Source of the DNA: Bacillus spizizenii TU-B-10
GTDB taxonomy: Bacteria; Bacillota; Bacilli; Bacillales; Bacillaceae
Length of the DNA: 64,000 nt
Direction: 5' to 3'
NCBI RefSeq assembly: GCF_000227465.1
Contig: NC_016047.1
Span: 1,503,001 to 1,567,000 of the forward strand
The position numbers and the translations under genes are program-made. The number at the start of each line of letters is the position of its first letter. The first letter of the stretch is position 1. Positions 54,333 to 63,350 of this stretch are shown here, piece after piece. The notes under the pieces are model-generated. The model did not search any database. It was given only the letters and a program-made list of their open reading frames with translations, and was not told the DNA's origin.

Positions 54333-54830
54333 ATGTTGACGAAGCGCTTGCTTACTGTATGCCTTATGTTATTGGGGATGATTGCATGGTTTCCTGATGT
54401 GGCAGCCGCTGGGGATAAACAGCCTGCAGTTCCCGCTGTTTTTCTTATGAAAACGATAGAAGGGGAGGATATCTCGATCCCGCATAAAGGGCAAAAAACC
54501 ATCCTGCATTTTTGGACATCTTGGTGTCCGCCCTGCAAAAAGGAGCTTCCCCAGTTTCAATCGTTTTATAATGCCCATCAATCCGACGGCGTAAAGCTGG
54601 TAACGGTGAATTTAGTGAACTCAGAACAAAATCAGCAAGCCGTTGAAGACTTTATTAAAGCAAACAAGCTGACGTTTCCGATCGTTCTTGACTCAAAAGG
54701 AGAATTGATGAAGGAGTATCATATCATCACGATCCCAACATCATTTTTGCTGAATGAAAAGGGAGAAATTGAAAAAACAAAAATTGGCCCGATGACGGCG
54801 GAACAACTGAAAGAATGGACGGAAGAATAG
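54333..54830 (+). CDS. stoA: Spore-cortex thiol-disulfide oxidoreductase StoA
   Basis: 165 aa; ATG at 54333 behind GAAAGGAAGATTCC. N-terminal signal anchor (LLTVCLMLLGMIAWFPDVAA) and thioredoxin fold with active site WTSWCPPCKKELPQF (Cys65, Cys68) and the cis-proline ITIPTSF. Reduces disulfides of cortex-making enzymes such as SpoVD at the outer forespore membrane, powered by CcdA. Same transcript as ykvU. Formerly ykvV. Confidence 0.95.
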   Translation: MLTKRLLTVCLMLLGMIAWFPDVAAAGDKQPAVPAVFLMKTIEGEDISIPHKGQKTILHFWTSWCPPCKKELPQFQSFYNAHQSDGVKLVTVNLVNSEQNQQAVEDFIKANKLTFPIVLDSKGELMKEYHIITIPTSFLLNEKGEIEKTKIGPMTAEQLKEWTEE

Positions 54831-54859
54831 GCTGAGAGCATAGACTCTCAGCTTTTTTC
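54831..54859 (+). terminator. Terminator of ykvU-stoA
   Basis: GCTGAGAG pairs with CTCTCAGC, followed by TTTTTTC. Confidence 0.88.
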
Positions 54860-54887
54860 ATGTAGTGAAGAATTGGATGAATGTTAA

Positions 54888-54902
54888 TGATAATTATTAT
54901 CA
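54888..54902. promoter_or_regulatory. Perfect 7-1-7 Fur-family palindrome
   Basis: TGATAAT-T-ATTATCA is an exact inverted repeat and matches the Fur consensus fully. It lies upstream of the PerR-like box and the zosA promoter. Confidence 0.75.
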
Positions 54903-54910
54903 AGAAGAAA

Positions 54911-54953
54911 TTAAAATAATTATAATTGAAATTCTCATTGCGCATGCTATAAT
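54911..54953 (+). promoter_or_regulatory. PerR box and promoter of zosA
   Basis: TTAAAATAATTATAA at 54911-54925 matches the PerR consensus TTATAATNATTATAA with one mismatch. It abuts TTGAAA (54926-54931), which is 16 bases before TATAAT (54948-54953). Confidence 0.85.
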
Positions 54954-54984
54954 AAAGGAAGACATCAAGAAATAACTGACGATA

Positions 54985-55015
54985 AAGCTGCCTTTTGGGC
55001 GGCAATTTTGTTTTT
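54985..55015 (+). terminator. Terminator-like hairpin in the zosA leader
   Basis: GCTGCC (54987-54992) pairs with GGCGGC (54998-55003, one G-U pair) around TTTTG, followed by AATTTTGTTTTT. It lies 35 bases after the promoter and about 50 before the start codon, a place for attenuation. Confidence 0.6.
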
Positions 55016-55066
55016 ATAAGAGAAATGATGATGATTTACGTTCTCAATTAGAGAGGAGAATTTGAT

Positions 55067-56980
55067 ATGAATGAACAAGTTATCGTTCAACACGATCCGC
55101 ATGAGCCATTAAAAACAGAGCAGAGAGAAAAAAACTGGGCACAGCATGCAGAGCTTATCGCAGCACTCGTGTCAGGCGCTCTTATTTTGGCAGGCTGGCT
55201 CTTATCCGGATATCAAGTATTATCAATAACACTTTACTTGCTGGCTTTTGTGATCGGCGGATTTGCTAAAGCAAAGGAAGGAATCGAAGAAACGCTCGAA
55301 TCCAAAACGCTGAATGTAGAACTTTTAATGATTTTCGCTGCAATTGGTTCCGCCTTGATCGGATACTGGGCGGAGGGTGCTATTTTAATATTTATTTTTT
55401 CCTTAAGTGGAGCTTTAGAAACATACACGATGAATAAAAGCAGCAGAGATTTAACATCTTTAATGCAGCTTGAGCCTGAAGAAGCAACGCTGATGGTCAA
55501 TGGTGAAACCAAAAGAGTACCGGTATCGGACTTGCAGGCCGGTGATATGATTGTGATCAAACCCGGAGAACGTGTAGCGGCAGACGGTATCATTGAATCG
55601 GGCTCAACAAGCATTGATGAGTCAGCATTAACAGGTGAATCAATGCCTGTAGAAAAAAACAACGGTGATGCTGTATTTACGGGAACTGTGAATCGCAACG
55701 GCTCCTTGACCGTCCGTGTCACGAAAGCAAATGAAGATTCGTTATTCAGAAAAATTATCAAACTGGTTGAATCTGCGCAAAGCAGTGTTTCGCCCGCACA
55801 AGCTTTCATCGAACGATTTGAAAATGCTTATGTAAAAGGTGTGCTGATCGCGGTGGGGCTCTTGTTATTCGTGCCGCACTTTGCGCTGGGCTGGAGCTGG
55901 AGTGAAACCTTCTACCGCGCAATGGTGTTTATGGTTGTCGCTTCACCTTGTGCGCTTGTCGCTTCTATTATGCCGGCAGCTTTGTCCTTGATTTCAAATG
56001 GCGCCCGCAACGGTATGCTTGTGAAGGGCAGCGTCTTCCTTGAACAGCTGGGCTCTGTGCAAATGATCGCCTTTGATAAAACGGGCACTGTAACAAAAGG
56101 CCAGCCTGCCGTTGAGACGATTAGAATTGCAAAAGGATTCAGTGAAGCGGAAGTGCTTGAGGCCGTCTATGCAATCGAAACGCAATCAAGCCATCCGCTT
56201 GCTCAAGCAATAACAACGTACGCTGAAAGCCGAGGCGTAAATCAGTCCGGCTACATATCTATAGAAGAAACATCAGGGTTTGGCGTTATGGCAGAAGTGT
56301 CGGGCGCGAAATGGAAGATCGGTAAGGCGGGTTTTATCGGCGAGGAAATGGCAGCACAATTTATAAAACAAACAGCATCAGATATCATTCAAAGCGGCCA
56401 TACGATTGTATTTGTGAAAAAGGATGACCAAATAGCTGGCTGTATCGCACTGAAAGATCAAATCAGGCCCGAAGCAAAAGAGGTCATGGAAGAATTGAAC
56501 CAACTTGGCATTAAAACGGCCATGCTGACAGGGGATCATGAGGACACGGCTCAAGCGATAGCGAAGGAAGCCGGAATGACAACTGTTGCTGCAGAATGCT
56601 TGCCTGACCAAAAAGTGAATGAAATCAAACGGTTAAAAGAAGAATTCGGAACGATTGCAATGGTCGGTGACGGAATCAATGATGCGCCGGCACTCAAAGC
56701 GGCGGATGTTGGCATTGCAATGGGCGGGGGAACAGATGTCGCTCTTGAGACCGCTGATATGGTACTCATGAAAAACGATTTGAAAAAGCTCGTAAACATG
56801 TGCCGCTTGTCACGGAAAATGAACAGGATTATCAAACAAAATATCGTGTTTTCTCTAGCTGTGATCTGCTTGCTGATTTGTGCAAACTTTTTGCAGGTGA
56901 TGGAATTGCCATTTGGCGTGATCGGTCATGAGGGAAGTACAATTTTGGTGATCTTAAACGGGTTAAGACTCCTAAAATAA
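55067..56980 (+). CDS. zosA: P1B-type metal ATPase ZosA (zinc uptake under oxidative stress)
   Basis: 637 aa; ATG at 55067 behind GAGAGGAG. P-type ATPase: actuator TGES (ALTGESMPVEK), membrane metal site SPCALVAS, phosphorylation site FDKTGTVTKG (Asp337), and hinge GDGINDAPALK. No N-terminal HMA metal-binding domain, only a short His/Asp-rich start (VQHDPHEP). Six to eight transmembrane helices. B. subtilis ZosA is PerR-controlled, induced by peroxide, and supports Zn2+ uptake. Formerly ykvW. Confidence 0.95.
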   Translation: MNEQVIVQHDPHEPLKTEQREKNWAQHAELIAALVSGALILAGWLLSGYQVLSITLYLLAFVIGGFAKAKEGIEETLESKTLNVELLMIFAAIGSALIGYWAEGAILIFIFSLSGALETYTMNKSSRDLTSLMQLEPEEATLMVNGETKRVPVSDLQAGDMIVIKPGERVAADGIIESGSTSIDESALTGESMPVEKNNGDAVFTGTVNRNGSLTVRVTKANEDSLFRKIIKLVESAQSSVSPAQAFIERFENAYVKGVLIAVGLLLFVPHFALGWSWSETFYRAMVFMVVASPCALVASIMPAALSLISNGARNGMLVKGSVFLEQLGSVQMIAFDKTGTVTKGQPAVETIRIAKGFSEAEVLEAVYAIETQSSHPLAQAITTYAESRGVNQSGYISIEETSGFGVMAEVSGAKWKIGKAGFIGEEMAAQFIKQTASDIIQSGHTIVFVKKDDQIAGCIALKDQIRPEAKEVMEELNQLGIKTAMLTGDHEDTAQAIAKEAGMTTVAAECLPDQKVNEIKRLKEEFGTIAMVGDGINDAPALKAADVGIAMGGGTDVALETADMVLMKNDLKKLVNMCRLSRKMNRIIKQNIVFSLAVICLLICANFLQVMELPFGVIGHEGSTILVILNGLRLLK

Positions 56981-56981
56981 A

Positions 56982-57014
56982 ATCAGCAGTCCAATTGGGC
57001 TGCTGGTTTTTTAT
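56982..57014. terminator. Bidirectional terminator after zosA
   Basis: CAGCAGTCC pairs with GGGCTGCTG, with T tracts on both strands. Confidence 0.85.
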
Positions 57015-57017
57015 GTA

Positions 57018-57221
57018 TCAAGCTTTTCCTTCTTTTTTGTCTTTATCGGATCTTTTCGTAACCATGATGAGAGCGAGGATGCAGCATAGGCACCCCGCTG
57101 CACAGCCGATGATAGAGCTGTAATAATAAAAATCGACCATCTTCATACCGATAAAAGGAGCGGAAATTCCCAAAACCGTTAAGAGCATAACTGCTTTTCG
57201 TCTGAAAAAATTCATCAGCAA
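57018..57221 (-). CDS. 67-aa small membrane protein
   Basis: A TTG at 57221 is ten bases after AGGGAG on the minus strand; an ATG two codons in is too far away. Two hydrophobic segments: AVMLLTVLGISAPFIG and IIGCAAGCLCCILALIMVTK, the latter with four cysteines, and a charged end (RSDKDKKEGKA). Convergent with zosA and sharing its terminator. Not recognised. Composition and the two helices make it more likely real than a shadow. Confidence 0.55.
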   Translation of the reverse strand: MLMNFFRRKAVMLLTVLGISAPFIGMKMVDFYYYSSIIGCAAGCLCCILALIMVTKRSDKDKKEGKA

Positions 57222-57385
57222 AACGGAACAACTCCCTACGCTAGAACTCTACTGTCAGTATACAGGAAGCGGGGCAGGAAATAAAATGGATTGAAAACGA
57301 AGGTGCCGCGGAAGGCAAACACCTGTAAAACCTGTTACAATGAAAGACAGAACAAAGCATTGCAAATGGCAGGGAGGAACTAGAA

Positions 57386-58480
57386 GTGAATAGAATACAA
57401 CGCGTCTCTTCATGGCTGAAGGAAGCGGGGCATACTGCCGCATTTATTCATACGAAAGAGAATGTTTTTTACTTAACCGGTTTTTACACAGAGCCGCATG
57501 AAAGATTAATGGGTTTATTTATTTTCCAAGAAGAGGAGCCTTTCTTTGTTTGTCCTGGAATGGAAGCAAACCAGGCCCGCAACGCAGGTTGGAATCATGA
57601 AATCATTGGTTATGCGGATCATGAAAATCCGTGGGAGCTGATAGAGAAAGCCTTGAAAAAGCGAAATATCAGCATACATACACTCGCGGTAGAAAAGGAT
57701 TCAATCTCACTATCACGCGCAGAACAGCTGAAGCATTCAGTGGGCGGGGCTCAATTTGTTTCAGCAGAAGAAACACTCAATCAATTTCGCCTGATGAAAG
57801 ACGACAATGAAATTCGTTTGCTGAAAGAGGCGGCAAAGCTTGCTGATTACGGTGTTGAAGTCGGCACAGCCGCTTTGCGTGAAGGCATCAGTGAAGTGGA
57901 AGTGCTCGCTCAAATCGAGTATGAGCTGAAGAAAAAAGGAATTCAGGGCATGTCTTTCTCCACAATGGTTTTATTTGGAGAAAAATCAGGCCAGCCTCAT
58001 GGAAATCCGGGTACAGCCACGTTGAAGAAAGGTGATTTTGTTTTATTTGATCTCGGTGTTATTCTTGACGGTTATTGCTCTGATATTACAAGAACGTTTG
58101 CATACAAGACCATCAATCCGAAGCAAGAGGAGATTTATGAGACCGTGCTTCAAGCGGAAAAAGCCGCGATTGAAGCAAGCAAACCAGGTGTCAGAATCGG
58201 AGATCTGGATTTAACTGCCCGCGGAATCATTGAAAAAGCAGGGTACGGAGAGTATTTTCCTCACCGGCTGGGACACGGACTCGGGATTTCTGTCCATGAG
58301 TACCCATCAATGAGTCAAGCCAACGATACACTGCTGCAGGAAGGCATGGTCTACACGATCGAACCGGGGATTTATGTACCTGAGATTGGCGGCGTGCGCA
58401 TTGAGGATGACGTTCATGTAACAAAGGACGGAGCGGTTGCTCTGACCCAATATCCAAAGGAATTAATCATACTGCCGTAA
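57386..58480 (+). CDS. ykvY: M24B Xaa-Pro dipeptidase-like YkvY
   Basis: 364 aa; GTG at 57386 behind AGGGAGGAAC. N-terminal creatinase-like domain (about 1-130) and a pita-bread metallopeptidase domain with the dimetal ligands: DLGVILDGYCSDITRTFAY (two Asp), HRLGHGLGISVHEYP (His), IEPGIYVPEIGG (Glu) and RIEDDVHV (Glu). Removes an N-terminal residue before proline. Close to PepQ. Monocistronic with terminator. Confidence 0.92.
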   Translation: MNRIQRVSSWLKEAGHTAAFIHTKENVFYLTGFYTEPHERLMGLFIFQEEEPFFVCPGMEANQARNAGWNHEIIGYADHENPWELIEKALKKRNISIHTLAVEKDSISLSRAEQLKHSVGGAQFVSAEETLNQFRLMKDDNEIRLLKEAAKLADYGVEVGTAALREGISEVEVLAQIEYELKKKGIQGMSFSTMVLFGEKSGQPHGNPGTATLKKGDFVLFDLGVILDGYCSDITRTFAYKTINPKQEEIYETVLQAEKAAIEASKPGVRIGDLDLTARGIIEKAGYGEYFPHRLGHGLGISVHEYPSMSQANDTLLQEGMVYTIEPGIYVPEIGGVRIEDDVHVTKDGAVALTQYPKELIILP

Positions 58481-58488
58481 CTGGAAAT

Positions 58489-58524
58489 AAAAAAGGACTT
58501 TGTTCTCGACATCGTCCTTTTTTA
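58489..58524. terminator. Bidirectional terminator after ykvY
   Basis: AAAAAAGGAC pairs with GTCCTTTTTT across a 16-base loop. It also lies eight bases after the minus-strand ORF ending at 58531. Confidence 0.8.
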
Positions 58525-58530
58525 TCTGCA

Positions 58531-58656
58531 TTAAATAAAAAAATCATCAAATGTTCGAAAGGGTTTAATTTCATGTTTTTGGTTGAGAGGTTTTACTGCA
58601 AGACAGCTGCCGCCAAGAACAGTCAGACATAATCCAATTAAAATGAAGAAACCCAT
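58531..58656 (-). CDS. 41-aa small hydrophobic protein
   Basis: The ATG at 58656 has a textbook minus-strand ribosome site, AAAGGAGAAGATCAT. The product begins MGFFILIGLCLTVLGGSCLA, a single hydrophobic helix with a Gly-Gly-Ser-Cys that loosely resembles a lipobox, followed by VKPLNQKHEIKPFRTFDDFF. It is therefore a short membrane or lipoprotein-like peptide. A terminator follows the stop. Divergent from ykvZ. Not recognised. Confidence 0.6.
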   Translation of the reverse strand: MGFFILIGLCLTVLGGSCLAVKPLNQKHEIKPFRTFDDFFI

Positions 58657-58761
58657 ATGATCTTCTCCTTTCAGCTAAAAATACAAAATATGTCTGGTAT
58701 GTTCATATCATATTGTATGAAACGCATTCCAGATCAAGGGAATTTAGAAAGAAGGGAATCT

Positions 58762-59727
58762 ATGGCTAATATTAAAGACATTGCAGAAAAAGCCGGTGTC
58801 TCCGTTACAACGGTTTCCCGAGTCATAAACAATCACCCTTATGTCAGTGAAGACAAAAGAAATAGAGTGCTTGAGGCAATGGAAGCATTGGAGTACACGA
58901 GGAATATCCATGCCGTGCATTTGTCGAAAGGATTTTCAAACATGATTGGCGTTGTCTTGCCGACGATTAATCTGCCTTATTTTGCAGAGCTGATTGCAGG
59001 AATAGCCGACGCAGCCGCGGAATCCGGGTTTCACCTCTCTTTATTCCAAACAAATTATGATGTACAGAAAGAAATCTTTGCGCTGACCCAATTAAAGCAG
59101 CGCCAGGTTGACGGGTTAATTTTTTGCTCAAAGGCGCTTGCTGATGAGAAACTCATGGAATGGGAGGGACCGATATTGCTTTGCCAGAATTCAGATATCG
59201 GCCGTTTTCCAACCATCAGTATTCCTCACCAACAAGCATTCCGGTACGGCTTGGACTATTTAATTGCCAAAGGGCATAAAAAAATAGCCATCTGTTTGGC
59301 AAGAAAAAAAGGCATGAACAGCCATTTTCGAATCAAAGCCTATAAAGAAGCATTGGAAGAGATCGGAGAGGCATTTCATGAAGACTGGGTGGTTGAGAAA
59401 GCGATTACAATTAATGATGGCAAAGCGCTTTTTCATAAGTGGAAAAAGTGGAAGGAAAAGCCGACGGCTATTTTCGTTGCCAATGATCAAGTCTCAGCAG
59501 GGCTTTTACTTGAAGCAAAGGCCCAGCGGGTATCGGTACCGGATGAGCTTGCCATCTTAAGCGTTGATAACCATGAAATCAGCCAATCACTTGGTATCAC
59601 AACGATCGATATTCAAACAAAGGAAATGGGAAAGCAGGCGTTTGCCATGCTGGAAAAAAGAATTCAGGGACAGCCTATTGAAAGGAAGGTTCTGGATTAC
59701 CGTCTCATCGAAAGATCGACTGTTTAG
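58762..59727 (+). CDS. ykvZ: LacI-family regulator YkvZ
   Basis: 321 aa from the ATG at 58762 (MANIKDIAEKAGVSVTTVSR), behind GAAGGGAA; the longer frame from 58657 has no ribosome site. Complete LacI helix-turn-helix plus hinge, then a periplasmic-binding-like effector domain (about 60-321; HKKIAICLARKKGMNSHFRI and AIFVANDQVSAGLLL). Ligand and targets unknown. Located just before glcT and ptsG, so a sugar ligand is plausible. Confidence 0.9.
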   Translation: MANIKDIAEKAGVSVTTVSRVINNHPYVSEDKRNRVLEAMEALEYTRNIHAVHLSKGFSNMIGVVLPTINLPYFAELIAGIADAAAESGFHLSLFQTNYDVQKEIFALTQLKQRQVDGLIFCSKALADEKLMEWEGPILLCQNSDIGRFPTISIPHQQAFRYGLDYLIAKGHKKIAICLARKKGMNSHFRIKAYKEALEEIGEAFHEDWVVEKAITINDGKALFHKWKKWKEKPTAIFVANDQVSAGLLLEAKAQRVSVPDELAILSVDNHEISQSLGITTIDIQTKEMGKQAFAMLEKRIQGQPIERKVLDYRLIERSTV

Positions 59728-59810
59728 TGAAAGCGTTGAAAAAAGGTTTGACGTGCATTCCGTTCGTTATGTACGATATGAGGTATTGAATGACAAAGGA
59801 GCTGAGGATC

Positions 59811-60656
59811 GTGAATGGGTCCTTCACAGTGAAAAAGGTACTGAATAATAACGTCTTAATTGCTTCTCATCATAAATACAGCGAAGTCGTTTTAATCGGA
59901 AAAGGTATTGGTTTCGGAAAAAAACAAGATGATGTCATTGAAGATAAAGGCTACGATAAAATGTTCATTTTAAAGGACGAGAAGGAACAAAAGCAGTTTA
60001 AAAAGCTCCTTGACTATGTTGATGAAAAGCTCGTTGATATTTCAAACGATGTCATCTATCACATCAGTAATAGGACAAACCACTCATTAAATGAACATAT
60101 TCACATTGCACTGACAGACCATATCGCATTTGCGATCAAAAGGCAGCAGCAGGGCTTTGATATGAAAAATCCATTTTTAATGGAGACTCAGTCACTTTAT
60201 CCTGAAGAATACCAAATCGCCAAAGAAGTCATAGATATGATCAATGAAAAAGCGGGAATCTGCCTTCCGGAAGGGGAGATCGGCTTTATTGCTCTGCATA
60301 TCCATTCAGCTCTGACAAACCGTCCGCTGTCCGAGGTCAATCAGCATTCGCAGCTGATGGCACAGCTTGTTGAGGTGATTGAAGACTCGTTTCAAATGAA
60401 AGTAAACAAGGAAAGTGTCAACTATTTGCGGCTGATCCGGCATATCAGATTTACAATAGAAAGAATCAAAAAAGAAGAACCGACTAAAGAACCAGAAAAA
60501 TTAATGTTGTTATTGAAAAATGAATATCCGCTATGCTACAATACAGCTTGGAAATTGATTAAAATCTTGCAGCAAACATTGAAGAAACCAGTTCATGAGG
60601 CGGAAGCGGTTTACCTGACGCTTCATCTGTACCGATTAACCAATAAAATTTCATAA
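59811..60656 (+). CDS. glcT: Transcription antiterminator GlcT
   Basis: 281 aa from the GTG at 59811, which is nine bases after AAGGAG. An in-frame ATG at 59790 would add seven residues and has a weaker GAGGT. N-terminal RNA-binding CAT domain (FTVKKVLNNNVLIAS, then VVLIGKGIGFGKKQ), then two PTS regulation domains with the phosphorylatable histidines (LNEHIHIALTDHIAFAI and GFIALHIHSALTNR). When glucose is present it binds the RAT stem before ptsG and prevents termination. Confidence 0.94.
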   Translation: MNGSFTVKKVLNNNVLIASHHKYSEVVLIGKGIGFGKKQDDVIEDKGYDKMFILKDEKEQKQFKKLLDYVDEKLVDISNDVIYHISNRTNHSLNEHIHIALTDHIAFAIKRQQQGFDMKNPFLMETQSLYPEEYQIAKEVIDMINEKAGICLPEGEIGFIALHIHSALTNRPLSEVNQHSQLMAQLVEVIEDSFQMKVNKESVNYLRLIRHIRFTIERIKKEEPTKEPEKLMLLLKNEYPLCYNTAWKLIKILQQTLKKPVHEAEAVYLTLHLYRLTNKIS

Positions 60657-60674
60657 ATTCAGTTTATCCTTATA

Positions 60675-60776
60675 ACGTGTTACTGATCCGATCAGGCATG
60701 AGTGATTGAGGGGAAAAAACGGGAAGTCCATTCTCGTTCTTTTGCGCACCCAATTTTGCTCATGCCCTTTTTGTTG
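60675..60776 (+). promoter_or_regulatory. GlcT antiterminator target (RAT) and ptsG leader terminator
   Basis: The RAT region runs from about 60675 to 60705 (GTTACTGATCCGATCAGGCA). The terminator pairs GGCATGAG (60695-60702) with CTCATGCC (60759-60766), followed by CTTTTTG. The two overlap, so only one can form: GlcT binding stabilises RAT and lets ptsG be read. Confidence 0.88.
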
Positions 60777-60790
60777 TGTAAAAGGGCAAA

Positions 60791-60804
60791 TGTAAACGGT
60801 TAAA
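60791..60804 (+). promoter_or_regulatory. Cre-like sequence in the ptsG leader
   Basis: TGTAAACGGTTAAA differs from the CcpA cre consensus TGWAANCGNTNWCA at one position. It lies downstream of the leader terminator. Confidence 0.35.
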
Positions 60805-60885
60805 CTGGAAGACTTACGCCTGTGAATTCGTTGTCATGATTTTTAGCTGTAAGGTCAGACTAGTAAAAAGAGGAGGTCAATTCTT

Positions 60886-62985
60886 ATGTTTAAAGCATTA
60901 TTCGGCGTTCTTCAAAAAATTGGGCGTGCGCTTATGCTTCCAGTTGCGATCCTTCCGGCTGCGGGGATTTTGCTTGCGATCGGGAATGCGATGCAAAATA
61001 AGGACATGATTCAGGTCCTGCATTTCTTGAGCAATGACAATATTCAGCTCGTAGCGGGTGTTATGGAAAGCGCTGGGCAGATTGTTTTTGATAACCTTCC
61101 GCTTCTATTCGCAGTAGGTGTAGCCATCGGGCTTGCCAACGGTGATGGAGTTGCAGGGATTGCAGCAATTATCGGTTATCTGGTGATGAACGTATCCATG
61201 AGTGCGGTTCTTCTTGCAAACGGAACCATTCCTTCCGATTCAATCGAAAGAGCCAAGTTCTTCACGGAAAACCATCCTGCATATGTAAACATGCTTGGTA
61301 TACCTACCTTGGCGACAGGTGTGTTCGGCGGTATTATCGTCGGTGTGTTAGCTGCATTATTGTTCAACAAATTTTACACAATTGAACTGCCGCAATATCT
61401 TGGTTTCTTTGCGGGTAAACGTTTTGTTCCAATTGTGACGTCAATTTCTGCACTGATTCTGGGTCTTATTATGTTAGTGATCTGGCCTCCGATCCAGCAT
61501 GGATTGAATGCCTTTTCAACAGGATTAGTGGAAGCGAATCCAACCCTTGCTGCATTTATCTTCGGGGTGATTGAACGTTCGCTTATTCCATTCGGTTTGC
61601 ACCACATTTTCTATTCGCCGTTCTGGTATGAATTCTTCAGCTATAAGAGTGCAGCAGGGGAAATCATCCGCGGGGATCAGCGTATCTTTATGGCGCAGAT
61701 TAAAGACGGCGTACAGTTAACAGCAGGTACGTTCATGACAGGTAAATATCCATTTATGATGTTCGGTCTGCCTGCTGCGGCGCTTGCGATTTATCATGAA
61801 GCAAAACCACAAAACAAAAAACTCGTTGCAGGTATTATGGGTTCAGCGGCCTTGACATCCTTCTTAACAGGGATCACAGAGCCATTGGAATTCTCATTCC
61901 TATTCGTTGCCCCTGTCTTGTTTGCGATTCACTGTGTGTTTGCGGGACTTTCATTCATGGTCATGCAGCTGTTGAATGTTAAGATTGGTATGACATTTTC
62001 CGGCGGTTTAATTGACTACTTCTTATTCGGTATTTTACCGAACCGGACGGCATGGTGGCTTGTTATCCCTGTCGGCTTGGGACTTGCGGTCATTTACTAC
62101 TTCGGATTCCGATTTGCGATCCGCAAATTTAATCTGAAAACACCGGGACGCGAGGATGCTACGGAAGAAACAGCAGCATCTGGGAAAACTGGTGAAGCAG
62201 GAGATCTTCCTTATGAGATCCTGCAGGCAATGGGTGACCAGGAAAACATTAAACACCTTGATGCTTGTATCACTCGTCTTCGTGTGACTGTAAACGATCA
62301 GAAAAAGGTTGATAAAGACCGTCTGAAACAGCTCGGTGCATCCGGGGTGCTGGAAGTCGGCAACAACATTCAAGCTATTTTCGGACCGCGTTCTGACGGT
62401 TTAAAAACACAAATGCAAGACATCATTGCGGGACGCAAGCCAAGACCTGAACCTACAACATCTGCTCAAGAGGAAGTAGGGCAGCAGGTTGAGGAAGTCA
62501 TTGCAGAACCGCTGCAAAATGAAATTGGCGAGGAAGTCTTTGTTTCTCCGATTGCTGGAGAAATTCACCCGATTACTGATGTTCCTGACCAAGTCTTCTC
62601 AGGAAAAATGATGGGTGACGGTTTTGCGATTCTCCCTTCTGAAGGTATTGTCGTATCACCGGTTCGAGGAAAAATTCTAAATGTGTTCCCGACGAAACAT
62701 GCGATCGGCCTGCAATCCGACGGAGGAAAAGAAATTTTGATCCACTTCGGCATTGATACGGTCAGCCTCAAGGGCGAAGGCTTTACGTCTTTCGTATCAG
62801 AAGGGGACCGCGTTGAGCCTGGACAAAAGCTTCTTGAAGTTGATTTGGACGCAGTAAAACCGAATGTACCGTCTCTGATGACACCGATCGTATTTACGAA
62901 CCTTGCTGAAGGAGAAACAGTCAGCATTAAGGCAAGCGGATCAGTTAACAGAGAGCAAGAAGACATTGTGAAGATTGAAAAATAA
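60886..62985 (+). CDS. ptsG: Glucose PTS permease EIICBA (PtsG)
   Basis: 699 aa; ATG at 60886 behind AGAGGAGG. EIIC membrane domain (about 1-400; [14 protein letters not shown] and [15 protein letters not shown]), EIIB with the phosphocysteine in DACITRLRV (Cys461), and EIIA with the phosphohistidine in [12 protein letters not shown] (His620), joined by an Ala/Glu/Gln-rich linker (about 515-545). Takes up and phosphorylates glucose with HPr. Regulated by GlcT antitermination. Confidence 0.97.
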   Translation: MFKALFGVLQKIGRALMLPVAILPAAGILLAIGNAMQNKDMIQVLHFLSNDNIQLVAGVMESAGQIVFDNLPLLFAVGVAIGLANGDGVAGIAAIIGYLVMNVSMSAVLLANGTIPSDSIERAKFFTENHPAYVNMLGIPTLATGVFGGIIVGVLAALLFNKFYTIELPQYLGFFAGKRFVPIVTSISALILGLIMLVIWPPIQHGLNAFSTGLVEANPTLAAFIFGVIERSLIPFGLHHIFYSPFWYEFFSYKSAAGEIIRGDQRIFMAQIKDGVQLTAGTFMTGKYPFMMFGLPAAALAIYHEAKPQNKKLVAGIMGSAALTSFLTGITEPLEFSFLFVAPVLFAIHCVFAGLSFMVMQLLNVKIGMTFSGGLIDYFLFGILPNRTAWWLVIPVGLGLAVIYYFGFRFAIRKFNLKTPGREDATEETAASGKTGEAGDLPYEILQAMGDQENIKHLDACITRLRVTVNDQKKVDKDRLKQLGASGVLEVGNNIQAIFGPRSDGLKTQMQDIIAGRKPRPEPTTSAQEEVGQQVEEVIAEPLQNEIGEEVFVSPIAGEIHPITDVPDQVFSGKMMGDGFAILPSEGIVVSPVRGKILNVFPTKHAIGLQSDGGKEILIHFGIDTVSLKGEGFTSFVSEGDRVEPGQKLLEVDLDAVKPNVPSLMTPIVFTNLAEGETVSIKASGSVNREQEDIVKIEK

Positions 62986-63005
62986 GGGTATATAGTACGC
63001 TGTGC

Positions 63006-63034
63006 TTGTCAGATGACAAGTACGGCTGTATGAT
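63006..63034 (+). promoter_or_regulatory. Promoter of ptsH-ptsI
   Basis: TTGTCA at 63006-63011, 17-base spacer, TATGAT at 63029-63034. It is overlapped by an inverted repeat CTTGTCA-GATGACAAG, which could act as a weak terminator or processing site after ptsG. Confidence 0.6.
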
Positions 63035-63083
63035 ATAATATTGTGAAGTAATAAAGCTTTAAGTTAAAAGGAGAATGATAAAA

Positions 63084-63350
63084 ATGGCACAAAAAACATT
63101 CAAAGTAACTGCAGATTCTGGAATTCACGCTCGTCCTGCGACAGTTCTTGTACAAACTGCAAGCAAATACGACGCTGACGTTAATTTAGAATATAACGGC
63201 AAAACAGTTAACCTTAAATCTATCATGGGTGTTATGTCTCTAGGTATCGCTAAAGGCGCTGAGATCACAATCTCTGCTACTGGCGCTGACGAAAACGATG
63301 CTCTTAACGCTTTAGAAGAAACAATGAAAAGCGAAGGACTCGGCGAGTAA
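63084..63350 (+). CDS. ptsH: Phosphocarrier protein HPr
   Basis: 88 aa; ATG at 63084 behind [19 protein letters not shown] carries the PEP-dependent phosphohistidine (His15), and [10 protein letters not shown] carries the regulatory Ser46 phosphorylated by HPrK for catabolite repression with CcpA. Its stop codon overlaps the ptsI start by one base. Confidence 0.97.
   Translation: MAQKTFKVTADSGIHARPATVLVQTASKYDADVNLEYNGKTVNLKSIMGVMSLGIAKGAEITISATGADENDALNALEETMKSEGLGE

Noticed and set aside
55234..55809. 191-codon minus-strand ORF
   Set aside because: Antisense shadow of zosA with Ser/Thr-rich composition; no ribosome site.
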